This document shows positions 42,699 through 54,180 of a stretch of DNA of 64,000 nt, piece after piece. The translations under genes were made by a program, and so were the position numbers. The DNA is from REEB95 sp963785735 (lineage in GTDB: Bacteria; Pseudomonadota; Alphaproteobacteria; ATCC43930; CGMCC-115725): positions 1,178,001-1,242,000 of the forward strand of contig CAWAWJ010000001.1 in NCBI GenBank assembly GCA_963785735.1. Direction: 5' to 3'. Each line of letters starts with the position of its first letter. Position 1 is the stretch's first letter. The notes below the pieces were generated by a model. That model was not told the origin of the DNA. It saw only the letters and a program-made list of their open reading frames with translations, and did not search any database.

Positions 42699-43094
42699 AT
42701 GACGCCTGTTGAACGGCCGCTTTCTCCTCACCTGCAAATCTACAAGCCGCAGCTGACAACTCTTCTATCGATCATGCATCGCATGACCGGCTTGGCGTTG
42801 AGTGTCGGCACTTTGTTCCTGGTTTGGTTTCTGGCCGCGGCCTCCTGGTCTGACGGCGCCTTCGCCCTGGCCCAGGGCTTCTGGGGCTCCTGGTTCGGCG
42901 AGCTCTGCCTCTTCGGCTGGAGTGTCTGCCTCTTCTATCATCTATTGAACGGCATCCGGCATCTCGCCTGGGACGCGGGCTTGGGCTTCGAGCTGAAGAC
43001 GGTCTACCTCACCGGCTGGACGGTGGTGGCCGGCAGCCTCTTGCTCACTCTCGCCGCCTGGATTCTGGGTTTCCATCTGCGGGGGATGCTGTGA
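42699..43094 (+). CDS. sdhC: succinate dehydrogenase cytochrome b556 subunit
   Basis: SdhC anchors succinate dehydrogenase in the membrane and helps bind heme b and ubiquinone. The 131-residue protein has the family N terminus RPLSPHLQIYKPQLT, the SIMHRMTG motif and a likely heme ligand in FYHLLNGIRHLAWD, with three membrane helices. Its stop overlaps the sdhD start (GTGA). Confidence 0.95.
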   Translation: MTPVERPLSPHLQIYKPQLTTLLSIMHRMTGLALSVGTLFLVWFLAAASWSDGAFALAQGFWGSWFGELCLFGWSVCLFYHLLNGIRHLAWDAGLGFELKTVYLTGWTVVAGSLLLTLAAWILGFHLRGML

Positions 43095-43429
43095 GCGGCG
43101 CCAGCGTCCATCATTGGCGCAACCAGCGGCTTTCGGCGCTGGCGCTGATTCCGCTGGTGCTGTGGTTCGTCGCCTCGATGATCGCGCATCTGGGCGATGG
43201 CCGCGCCGAGTTCGTTTCCTGGCTGTCGCATCCGGCGCCGGGCCTGCTGATGGCGGCGCTCGTCCTTGCCGTGCTCTATCACATGGCGGTGGGCGTGCGC
43301 GAAGTGATACTGGATTACGTCCATGCCGCCCGTCTCCAATGCGCGGCGGTGGCGGCGGTCTATCTCGGTTCCCTGGCACTGGCGGTTATCGCGCTCTTAG
43401 CGCTCGCCAAGATCGGGTTCGGGGCCTGA
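43091..43429 (+). CDS. sdhD: succinate dehydrogenase membrane anchor subunit
   Basis: SdhD is the second small membrane subunit. The 112-residue protein has three hydrophobic helices and the conserved HHWRNQRLSALALIPL start and YHMAVGVREVILDYVH with the second heme and quinone site residues. The start is a GTG overlapping the sdhC stop, showing translational coupling. Confidence 0.94.
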   Translation: MSGASVHHWRNQRLSALALIPLVLWFVASMIAHLGDGRAEFVSWLSHPAPGLLMAALVLAVLYHMAVGVREVILDYVHAARLQCAAVAAVYLGSLALAVIALLALAKIGFGA

Positions 43430-43431
43430 GC

Positions 43432-45216
43432 ATGGCGGCCTACCCCATCACCGATCATGTTTACGACGTCGTCGTCGTCGGCGCCGGCGGCGCGGGCTTG
43501 CGCGCGACATTGGGCATGAGCGCCGCCGGCTTCAAGACCGCCTGCATCACCAAGGTATTCCCGACCCGCAGTCACACCGTGGCGGCGCAGGGCGGCATCG
43601 GCGCCGCGCTCGGCAACATGGGCGAGGACGATTGGCGCTGGCACATGTACGACACGGTCAAGGGCGCCGACTGGCTCGGCGACCAGGACGCGATCGAATA
43701 CATGTGCCGCGAGGCGATTCCGGCGGTGATCGAGCTCGAACACATGGGCGTGCCGTTCTCGCGCACCGAGACCGGCAAGATCTATCAGCGGCCTTTCGGC
43801 GGACATACGCTCAATTACGGCAGGGAGATCGCGCATCGCTCGGCCTCGGCCGCCGACCGCACCGGCCACGCCATCCTGCATACGCTCTACCAGCAATGCT
43901 TGAAGCATCAATCCGAGTTCTTCATCGAATATTTCGTGCTCGATTTGCTGATGGACGGCGAGACCTGCCGCGGCGTGCTCGCCTGGTGTCTCGAGGACGG
44001 CTCGATCCACCGCTTCCGCGCGCAGACGGTGGTGATCGCCACCGGCGGCTACGGCCGCACCTATTTCTCCTGTACCTCGGCGCATATCTGCACCGGCGAC
44101 GGCAACGCCATGGTGCTGCGCGCCGGGCTCCCGTTGCAGGACATGGAGTTCATCCAGTTCCATCCCACCGGCATCTACGGCGCCGGCTGCCTCATCACCG
44201 AGGCGGTGCGCGGCGAAGGGGGCTATCTCACCAATTCCGAGGGCGAACGCTTCATGGAGCGCTATGCGCCGCACGCCAAGGATCTGGCTTCGCGCGACGT
44301 GGTCAGCCGCGCCATGACCATCGAGATGCGCGAGGGCAGGGGTTGCGGGCCGAAGAAGGATCATTTGCTGCTCCATCTCGAACATCTCGATCCCAAGGTG
44401 GTGCATGAGCGCCTGCCCGGCATTTCGGAAACCGCCCGGATCTTCTCCGGCGTCAACGTCAACCGCGAGCCGATCCCGGTGCTGCCGACGGTGCATTACA
44501 ACATGGGCGGCATCCCGACCAACATCCACGGCGAGGCGCTGGCGCCTACATCGGACGATCCCGACCGCGTCGCGCCCGGGCTGATGGCGATCGGCGAGGC
44601 GGCGTGCGTTTCGGTTCACGGGGCCAATCGCCTCGGCACCAATTCGCTCCTGGACATCATCGTCTTCGGCCGGGCCTGCGCGCTCCGCGCCCAGGAAAAA
44701 TTGAAACCAGGGATCGCGCAGAAGCCGTTGCCGCCATCGGCCGAGGAGAAATCGCTGGCGCGCTTTGACCGCATGCGCAACGCCAAGGGCCGGCTCAAGA
44801 GCGGCGAAATCCGCGCCTCCATGCAGCACACGATGCAGCAATATTGCGCCGTGTTCCGCGACGCCAAGACGCTCCAGGCAGGTGTCTCCAAGATGGCGGA
44901 TGTCGCGGCTTCGATGCGCGAGATCGCGGTTTCCGACCGTTCGCTGATCTGGAACAGCGATCTGGTCGAGGCCCTCGAACTCGATAATTTGGTGGCGCAG
45001 TCGGTGGTGGCGCTCGATGCCGCCTTGAACCGCACCGAAAGCCGCGGCGCCCATGCGCGCGAGGACTACCCCAGGCGCGACGACCAGAATTGGATGAAGC
45101 ACACCCTGTCCTGGGCCGACGAGCGCGGCAAGACCAGGCTGGGGTACCGCCCGGTGCATAATTTCACGCTGTCGAACGACGTTCAGCCCTTCCCGCCCAA
45201 AGAACGGGTCTACTGA
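43432..45216 (+). CDS. sdhA: succinate dehydrogenase flavoprotein subunit
   Basis: SdhA oxidises succinate to fumarate with covalently bound FAD. The 594-residue protein has the dinucleotide motif VVGAGGAGLRA, the FAD-linking His48 in TRSHTVAAQGG, HPTGIYGAGCLITEA with active-site residues and the C-terminal YRPVHNFTL. It starts 2 bases after sdhD; a longer upstream frame overlaps sdhD and is not real. Confidence 0.97.
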   Translation: MAAYPITDHVYDVVVVGAGGAGLRATLGMSAAGFKTACITKVFPTRSHTVAAQGGIGAALGNMGEDDWRWHMYDTVKGADWLGDQDAIEYMCREAIPAVIELEHMGVPFSRTETGKIYQRPFGGHTLNYGREIAHRSASAADRTGHAILHTLYQQCLKHQSEFFIEYFVLDLLMDGETCRGVLAWCLEDGSIHRFRAQTVVIATGGYGRTYFSCTSAHICTGDGNAMVLRAGLPLQDMEFIQFHPTGIYGAGCLITEAVRGEGGYLTNSEGERFMERYAPHAKDLASRDVVSRAMTIEMREGRGCGPKKDHLLLHLEHLDPKVVHERLPGISETARIFSGVNVNREPIPVLPTVHYNMGGIPTNIHGEALAPTSDDPDRVAPGLMAIGEAACVSVHGANRLGTNSLLDIIVFGRACALRAQEKLKPGIAQKPLPPSAEEKSLARFDRMRNAKGRLKSGEIRASMQHTMQQYCAVFRDAKTLQAGVSKMADVAASMREIAVSDRSLIWNSDLVEALELDNLVAQSVVALDAALNRTESRGAHAREDYPRRDDQNWMKHTLSWADERGKTRLGYRPVHNFTLSNDVQPFPPKERVY

Positions 45217-45226
45217 GGAGCCGCGC

Positions 45227-46006
45227 ATGGCCGAATTTACCCTTCCCGCCAATTCCAAGGTTGGCACCGGCAAGAGCTTCCCGGCGCCCAAGGGCGCCAA
45301 GCGCGTCAAGACCTTCAGGATCTACCGCTGGAATCCCGAGGACGGCGAGAATCCGCGGATGGACAGCTATACCATCGATCTCGACCAGACCGCGCCGATG
45401 GTTCTCGACGCGCTCATCAAGATCAAGGGCGAGGTCGACACCACGCTCACCTTCCGGCGTTCCTGCCGCGAGGGCATCTGCGGTTCCTGCGCCATGAACA
45501 TCGGCGGCACCAACACGCTCGCCTGCCTCAAATACATCGACGACGTGCCGGACGACGTCGCGATCTATCCGCTGCCGCATCTGCCGGTGATCAAGGACCT
45601 GGTGCCGGACATCAGCCACATCTACGCGCAATACGCCTCGGTCCAGCCCTGGCTCCAGAACGATAAGGAGCCGCCCAAGGATAGCGAGCGGCTGCAATCG
45701 GTCGAAGAGCGCGCGAAGCTCGACGGCTTGTGGGAGTGCATTCTCTGTTTCTGCTGCTCGACCGCTTGCCCGAGCTATTGGTGGAACCCCGAAAAGTATC
45801 TCGGCCCCGCCGTGCTGCTTCAATCCTATCGCTGGCTCGCCGACAGCCGCGACGGCAAGAGCAAGGAGCGCCTCGACGCGCTCGACGATCCCTTCAAGCT
45901 CTATCGCTGCCACACCATCATGAATTGCACCAACACCTGCCCCAAGGGCCTTAACCCGGGCAAGGCGATCGGCGCGATCAAGCAGATGATGGTGACGAAG
46001 AGTTAG
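45227..46006 (+). CDS. sdhB: succinate dehydrogenase iron-sulfur subunit
   Basis: SdhB passes electrons from FAD to quinone through three Fe-S clusters. The 259-residue protein shows the [2Fe-2S] cysteines in SCREGICGSCAMNIGG with a fourth in LACLKY, then the [4Fe-4S] and [3Fe-4S] ligands in CILCFCCSTACPSYWW and CTNTCPKGLNP. All expected cysteines are present. Its 3' end overlaps the DUF6494 gene on the other strand. Confidence 0.97.
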   Translation: MAEFTLPANSKVGTGKSFPAPKGAKRVKTFRIYRWNPEDGENPRMDSYTIDLDQTAPMVLDALIKIKGEVDTTLTFRRSCREGICGSCAMNIGGTNTLACLKYIDDVPDDVAIYPLPHLPVIKDLVPDISHIYAQYASVQPWLQNDKEPPKDSERLQSVEERAKLDGLWECILCFCCSTACPSYWWNPEKYLGPAVLLQSYRWLADSRDGKSKERLDALDDPFKLYRCHTIMNCTNTCPKGLNPGKAIGAIKQMMVTKS

Positions 46007-46223
46007 GATCGTAAGGCGTCTCGAAATCGATCGTGCCGTCGATGCTTCGGGAGAGCCCGATCTCCGGCAGGCTCAGCGTCATCTTGGCCGCAAGCCGGGT
46101 TTTGCCCTTGAGCTTGCCCGCGGATTCCGCCGCGCGCATCGCGTTCTCGATCTCGCGCTGCGAGGTGACCCCGACGGTCTTGAGGAATTTGCGGATTTCG
46201 ATGTTCAGGCGATCTTCGTTCAT
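45978..46223 (-). CDS. DUF6494 family protein
   Basis: This 81-residue protein has the DUF6494 pattern MNEDRLNIEIRKFLKTVGVTSQREIENAM (conserved N-terminal block) followed by KLKGKTRLAAKMTLSLPEIG. A GGGAGG site precedes the ATG. Function is unknown. Its last 29 bases overlap the end of sdhB on the opposite strand. Confidence 0.82.
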   Translation of the reverse strand: MNEDRLNIEIRKFLKTVGVTSQREIENAMRAAESAGKLKGKTRLAAKMTLSLPEIGLSRSIDGTIDFETPYDPNSSSPSSA

Positions 46224-46292
46224 CGCAACCTCCCTGGCTTGTCTTATGCGCCGAGTTTATCCCCGATTTTGCATCGCGGCGCGAAATTCGCT

Positions 46293-47444
46293 ATGACAGC
46301 GCGTTCCATGCCGCCCTCGCCCCCCGCCTCGCCGCGACGCGCCCCACGAGATTCCGGGGCCCTTGCCATCGTGGCCGGTCCCGAGATGCTTTACCGCGCA
46401 CGCGTCGATTCGGGCGAGCTGGTGCCGGATGAAGCGCAAAAGGATGCCGCGGCGAAGCTCCAGGCGCTGTGGCAAAGCCTGAAGCGGTACAAATCCGATA
46501 ACGCCCGCGGCTGGTGGGCCCGGCTCACCGGCGAGACGCCCCGCGGACTCTATATCTACGGCAAGGTCGGCCGCGGCAAATCCATGCTGATGGACATGTT
46601 CTTCGCTTCGGTCGCGTTCTCGCGCAAGCGGCGCGTCCATTTCTACGCCTTCATGCTTGAAGTGCATGACCGCATCCATGCGCGGCGCGAAGAGAAGGGC
46701 GATCCGATACGGCCGGTGGCGGCGGAGATCGCGCAAGAGGCGGCGCTGCTGTGTTTCGACGAGTTCGACGTCGACGACATCGCCGACGCCATGATCCTGG
46801 GGCGGCTCTTTGAAGCGTTATTTGACGCGGGCGTGGTGGTGGTGGCGACGTCGAACCGCGCGCCCGATGCGCTTTACGAGGGCGGCTTGCAGCGCGAGCG
46901 GTTTCTGCCCTTCATCGATCTCTTCAAACGCAGGCTCGATATCCTCGAACTCGACGGCCAACGCGACTACCGCATGGTCCGGCTTTCCGGCCGACAGGTC
47001 TATTTCACCCCGGCCGATGACAACGCTTATCGCGCGCTCGAAAACATCTTCGCCGAGCTCACCGACAACGCCTCGGCCGGACCCGCCAGGCTCGAACTGC
47101 GCGGGCGTTTTGTCACCGTGCCGCGCGCGGCGGGCGGCGTCGCCTGGTTCGGTTTCGAGGAATTGTGCGGAGAGCCGCTCGGCGCGGCCGATTACCTGGC
47201 CTTGGCCCAACGCTACCGCACCTTCATCGTCGAGGGCATTCCGCGCCTCGGTCCCGAGAACCGCGACCGGGCCCGGCGTTTCAACATCTTCATCGACACG
47301 CTTTACGAGGCGCATGGGCGGCTGGTGGCCTCGGCCGCGGCGCCCCCGGCTGAGCTTTATATCGAGGGCGACGGCTCGTTCGAATTCCAGCGCACCGTCT
47401 CGCGCCTCAATGAAATGCAAAGCGCCGACTATATCGCGGGGTGA
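46293..47444 (+). CDS. zapE: AFG1/ZapE-type AAA ATPase
   Basis: This 383-residue P-loop ATPase has Walker A GKVGRGKS (90-97), Walker B LLCFDEFDVDD and the sensor ATSNRAPDALYEGGLQR segment. It is the bacterial relative of mitochondrial AFG1/LACE1; the E. coli member ZapE binds the division ring. The position between sdhCDAB and mdh is common in alphaproteobacteria. Starts at 46293 or 46308 are both possible. Confidence 0.92.
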   Translation: MTARSMPPSPPASPRRAPRDSGALAIVAGPEMLYRARVDSGELVPDEAQKDAAAKLQALWQSLKRYKSDNARGWWARLTGETPRGLYIYGKVGRGKSMLMDMFFASVAFSRKRRVHFYAFMLEVHDRIHARREEKGDPIRPVAAEIAQEAALLCFDEFDVDDIADAMILGRLFEALFDAGVVVVATSNRAPDALYEGGLQRERFLPFIDLFKRRLDILELDGQRDYRMVRLSGRQVYFTPADDNAYRALENIFAELTDNASAGPARLELRGRFVTVPRAAGGVAWFGFEELCGEPLGAADYLALAQRYRTFIVEGIPRLGPENRDRARRFNIFIDTLYEAHGRLVASAAAPPAELYIEGDGSFEFQRTVSRLNEMQSADYIAG

Positions 47445-47518
47445 CTTGAAGTTCGGGGCTTGAAGCCGGGCAGGAAACGCGCTAAGACCCGCGCCTCATT
47501 TCCGATAAGAGGTTCCGT

Positions 47519-48484
47519 ATGGCACGCAAGAAGATCGCGCTGGTGGGGGCCGGCCAGATCGGGGGCACGCTCGCGCTGCTCGCCGGGTTGAAGAATCTGG
47601 GCGACGTGGTCATGTGCGACATCGTCGAGGGCGTGCCGCAAGGCAAATCGCTCGATCTGGCCGAGGCGACGCCGGTCGAAGGCTTCGATGCCCGTTATAT
47701 GGGCAGCAACGATTACGCCGCCATCGCCGGCGCCGACGTGGTGATCGTCACCGCCGGGGTGCCGCGCAAGCCGGGCATGAGCCGCGACGATCTGATCGGC
47801 ATCAACGCCAAGGTGATGGCCCAGGTGGGCGCCGCGATCAAGGCCAACGCCCCCAACGCCTTCGTCATCTGCATCACCAATCCCTTGGACGTGATGGTCT
47901 GGGTGCTGCGCGAGGCCTGCGGATTGCCGCAATCCCGCGTCGTCGGCATGGCGGGCGTACTCGACAGCGCGCGTTTCCGCTATTTCCTCGCCGAGGAATT
48001 CAAAGTCTCGGTCGAGGACGTGACCGCCTTCGTCCTCGGCGGCCATGGCGACAGCATGGTGCCGCTGATCCGCTATTCGGCCGTGGCCGGGATTCCGCTG
48101 CTCGACCTCGTCAAGATGGGCTGGACCACCAAGGAGCGACTCGACAAGATCGTGCAACGCACCCGCGACGGCGGCGGCGAGATCGTCAATCTGCTCAAGA
48201 CCGGCTCGGCCTTCTACGCGCCCGCCTCATCGGCGATCGCCATGGCCGAAGCCTATTTGCGCGACAGGAAGCGCGTGCTGCCCTGCGCCGCTTGGCTCAC
48301 CGGCCAATACGGCGTCAAGGATCTCTATGTCGGCGTGCCGGTGGTGATGGGCGAGAAAGGCGTCGAGCGCATCGTCGAAATCGCGCTCGATCCCGAGGAG
48401 AAGGCCGCCTTCGACAAATCGGTCGCCGCCGTCCGGGGGCTGCTCGACGCCACCAAGAAGCTCCTCGCCGGGGCCAAGACCTAG
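47519..48484 (+). CDS. mdh: malate dehydrogenase
   Basis: Mdh oxidises malate to oxaloacetate with NAD in the TCA cycle. The 321-residue LDH-like protein has the NAD motif GAGQIGGT near the start, the substrate Arg in GVPRKPGMSRDDL, ITNPLDVMVW, and the catalytic His in LGGHGDSMVPL. In many relatives sucC and sucD follow it directly; here sucA follows after 158 bases that contain no coding remnant. Confidence 0.96.
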   Translation: MARKKIALVGAGQIGGTLALLAGLKNLGDVVMCDIVEGVPQGKSLDLAEATPVEGFDARYMGSNDYAAIAGADVVIVTAGVPRKPGMSRDDLIGINAKVMAQVGAAIKANAPNAFVICITNPLDVMVWVLREACGLPQSRVVGMAGVLDSARFRYFLAEEFKVSVEDVTAFVLGGHGDSMVPLIRYSAVAGIPLLDLVKMGWTTKERLDKIVQRTRDGGGEIVNLLKTGSAFYAPASSAIAMAEAYLRDRKRVLPCAAWLTGQYGVKDLYVGVPVVMGEKGVERIVEIALDPEEKAAFDKSVAAVRGLLDATKKLLAGAKT

Positions 48485-48642
48485 GGCTGGTTTGCACGGG
48501 TTTTGCATGGTCAAAAACCGTTAGGACTCCGCCGGGAGTATGGCAGCCATGTCACAATTCAGGGCTAGGTTTCGGGCGACCGGGACCCAATGTGTAAGAT
48601 GGACCCGGGCGCCTTTTAGGGTCAGGGACCAAGAAAACCGAT

Positions 48643-51510
<2,868 letters not shown>

Positions 51511-51530
51511 ATAGGGACGGGAAGAGGACC

Positions 51531-52763
51531 ATGGCCACCGACATCATCGTTCCGCCCTTGGGCGAATCCGTCACCGAGGCCACCGTCGCGCGCTGGCTCA
51601 AAAGCCAGGGCGATGCGGTGGCGGTCGACGATCCGCTGGTCGAACTCGAAACCGACAAGGTGACGCTTGAAGTGAACGCCCCGGCGGCGGGCACGCTCGC
51701 CGAAATCCTGGTGCCCAAGGACGGCAATGTCTCGGTCGGCGGCGTCCTGGGCCGCATATCCGACGGTGCGAGCAAACCAGCCGCAAGGCCGGCATCCGCG
51801 CCGAAACTTGTCGCTTCGGCGCCCAAACCGGCTCCGGCGCCCGCGGCGAAAGCGGCCGCGCCCCCCGCGGCGAACGTCACGAATACCAAAGAATCCGCCG
51901 ATGCCGTTTCGCGTTCCGGCCCGGCGGTACGGCGCCTGGTTCAGGAGAGCGGCCTCGATCCGGCGCGTGTCGCGCCCTCGGGCAAGGACGGGCGCCTCAC
52001 CAAGGGCGACGTTCTGACCGCGCTCGAAAAACCGCCCGCGCCCGCCGCCCCCCGCGAACTCGGCGCCCGGGAAGAGCGCGTGCGCATGACCCGGCTTCGG
52101 CGCCGGATCGCCGAGCGCCTCAAGGAGGCGCAGAACACCGCGGCCATGCTCACCACCTTCAACGAAGCGGACATGACCGAGGTGATAAATCTCCGCGAAC
52201 GCTACCGCGCCGAATTCGAGAAGAAACACGGCGTGCGTCTGGGCTTCATGTCGTTTTTCGTCAAGGCCTGTATCGTCGCCTTGAAGGAAATTCCCGCGGC
52301 CAATGGCGAGATCGACGGCGACGAAATCATCTACAAGAATCATTACGACATCGGCGTGGCGGTCGGCACCGAGCAAGGGTTGGTGGTGCCGGTGCTGCGC
52401 GACGCCGACCGGCTCGACTTCGCCGACATCGAGAAACAAGTCGCCGATCTGGGCCACCGCGCGCGTGACGGAAAATTGAAGCTCGAAGAGCTGTCGGGCG
52501 GCACCTTCACCATCACCAATGGCGGGGTCTACGGCTCGCTCATGTCGACGCCGATCCTCAACCCGCCGCAATCCGCCATTCTCGGCATGCACAAGATCCA
52601 GAAGCGGCCGGTCGTGGTGGGCGACCAGATCGTCGCCCGGCCGATGATGTATCTGGCGCTGAGCTACGATCACCGCCTGGTCGATGGGCGCGAGGCGGTC
52701 ACATTCCTGGTGCGCGTCAAGGAATGCATCGAGGATCCCGAACGCTTGCTGTTCGGCGTCTGA
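51531..52763 (+). CDS. sucB: 2-oxoglutarate dehydrogenase E2, dihydrolipoyl succinyltransferase
   Basis: SucB moves the succinyl group to CoA. The 410-residue protein has one lipoyl domain with the lipoylated K43 in ELETDKVTLE, an Ala/Pro-rich linker (about 78-125), a peripheral subunit-binding domain near 130-170 (AVRRLVQESGLDPARV), and the catalytic domain with His381 and Asp385 in SYDHRLVDGREA. Confidence 0.97.
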   Translation: MATDIIVPPLGESVTEATVARWLKSQGDAVAVDDPLVELETDKVTLEVNAPAAGTLAEILVPKDGNVSVGGVLGRISDGASKPAARPASAPKLVASAPKPAPAPAAKAAAPPAANVTNTKESADAVSRSGPAVRRLVQESGLDPARVAPSGKDGRLTKGDVLTALEKPPAPAAPRELGAREERVRMTRLRRRIAERLKEAQNTAAMLTTFNEADMTEVINLRERYRAEFEKKHGVRLGFMSFFVKACIVALKEIPAANGEIDGDEIIYKNHYDIGVAVGTEQGLVVPVLRDADRLDFADIEKQVADLGHRARDGKLKLEELSGGTFTITNGGVYGSLMSTPILNPPQSAILGMHKIQKRPVVVGDQIVARPMMYLALSYDHRLVDGREAVTFLVRVKECIEDPERLLFGV

Positions 52764-52766
52764 GCG

Positions 52767-54176
52767 ATGGCCGACGGCTTCGACGTCATCGTCATCGGCG
52801 CGGGGCCGGGCGGTTATGTGGCCGCCATCCGCGCGGCGCAGCTCGGCATGAGCATCGCTTGCGTCGATAAACGCGACACGCCGGGCGGCACCTGCCTCAA
52901 TATAGGCTGCATTCCTTCGAAGGCGCTGCTCCAGTCCTCGGAAAAATACGAGGAGGCGCGACATGCGCTGGGCCAGCACGGCATCAAGGTTTCGGGGGTC
53001 GCGCTCGATCTGCCCGCCATGCTGGCGCGCAAGGACAAGGTGGTGGCCGAGAACACCAAGGGCGTCGAATTCCTGTTCCGCAAGAACAAGGTCGAATACG
53101 TCAAGGGCACGGCCAAGCTGACCGCGCCCGGCCAGGTTGATGTCGCGCTCAACGCCGGCGGCAGCCGCGCGCTCTCGGCCAAGAAGGCGATCATCATCGC
53201 CACCGGCTCGGAAAGCGCCGATCTGCCGGGCATCAAGATCGACGAGAAGCGCATCGTCTCCTCGACCGGCGCGCTGGCGCTCCCGTCCGTGCCGGAAAGC
53301 CTGGTGGTGGTGGGCGGCGGCTATATCGGCCTCGAAATGGGCTCGGTGTGGCGGCGCTTGGGATCGAAGGTCACGGTGGTCGAGTTTCTCGACCACATCA
53401 CTCCCGGCATGGATGGCGAGCTCTCCGCCGCCTTGCAGCGCTCGCTGGAAAAGCAGGGCTTCGTCTTCCGCCTCGGCACCAAGGTGGTCGAGGCCAAGCC
53501 CGGCAATGACGGCGTCAAGCTGGCGCTCGAGCCGGCCAAGGGCGGCAAGCGCGAGGAATTGAAGGCCGATGTGGTTCTGGTCTCGGTCGGGCGCCGGCCC
53601 TTCACCAACGGCCTCGGCCTGGAATCGCTGAAAGTGCAGCTTGACGAGAAAGGCCGCATCAAGACCGACGCGTTTTTTGCCACCAATGTCCCCGGCGTCT
53701 ACGCCATCGGCGACGCGATATCCGGCCCGATGCTGGCGCATAAGGCGTCGGAGGAGGGCGTGGTGCTGGCCGAGCGTCTCGCCGGATACAAGCCCGGGCT
53801 CGATTACGATTGCATCCCGGCGGTGATCTATACCTGGCCCGAAGTGGCGGCGGTGGGCAAAACCGAGGAGCAGCTCAAGCAGGCGGGGATATCCTACAAG
53901 TCGGGCAAGTTCCCGTTCTCGGCCAATGCCCGCGCCCGCGCCAACGCCTTCACCGAGGGCTTCGTCAAGATTCTGGCCGAGGCCAAGAGCGACCGGGTTC
54001 TCGGCGTGCACATCATCGGCGGCGACGCCGGCACCATCATCGCCGAAGCCGCGGTGGCGATGGAATTCGGCGCCAGCGCCGAGGATATCGCCCGCACCGT
54101 CCACGCCCACCCCACCTTGAACGAGGCGGTGAAAGAAGCCGCGCTGGCGGTCGAAGGCCACCCGATCCATATTTAG
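52767..54176 (+). CDS. lpd: dihydrolipoyl dehydrogenase
   Basis: Lpd (E3) reoxidises the lipoyl arm with FAD and NAD. The 469-residue protein has the FAD motif GAGPGGYVAA, the redox disulfide C43/C48 in GGTCLNIGCIPSK, a second NAD motif GGGYIGLEMG, and the catalytic His in HAHPTLNEAVKEA. It starts 3 bases after sucB. Confidence 0.97.
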   Translation: MADGFDVIVIGAGPGGYVAAIRAAQLGMSIACVDKRDTPGGTCLNIGCIPSKALLQSSEKYEEARHALGQHGIKVSGVALDLPAMLARKDKVVAENTKGVEFLFRKNKVEYVKGTAKLTAPGQVDVALNAGGSRALSAKKAIIIATGSESADLPGIKIDEKRIVSSTGALALPSVPESLVVVGGGYIGLEMGSVWRRLGSKVTVVEFLDHITPGMDGELSAALQRSLEKQGFVFRLGTKVVEAKPGNDGVKLALEPAKGGKREELKADVVLVSVGRRPFTNGLGLESLKVQLDEKGRIKTDAFFATNVPGVYAIGDAISGPMLAHKASEEGVVLAERLAGYKPGLDYDCIPAVIYTWPEVAAVGKTEEQLKQAGISYKSGKFPFSANARARANAFTEGFVKILAEAKSDRVLGVHIIGGDAGTIIAEAAVAMEFGASAEDIARTVHAHPTLNEAVKEAALAVEGHPIHI

Positions 54177-54180
54177 GCCC

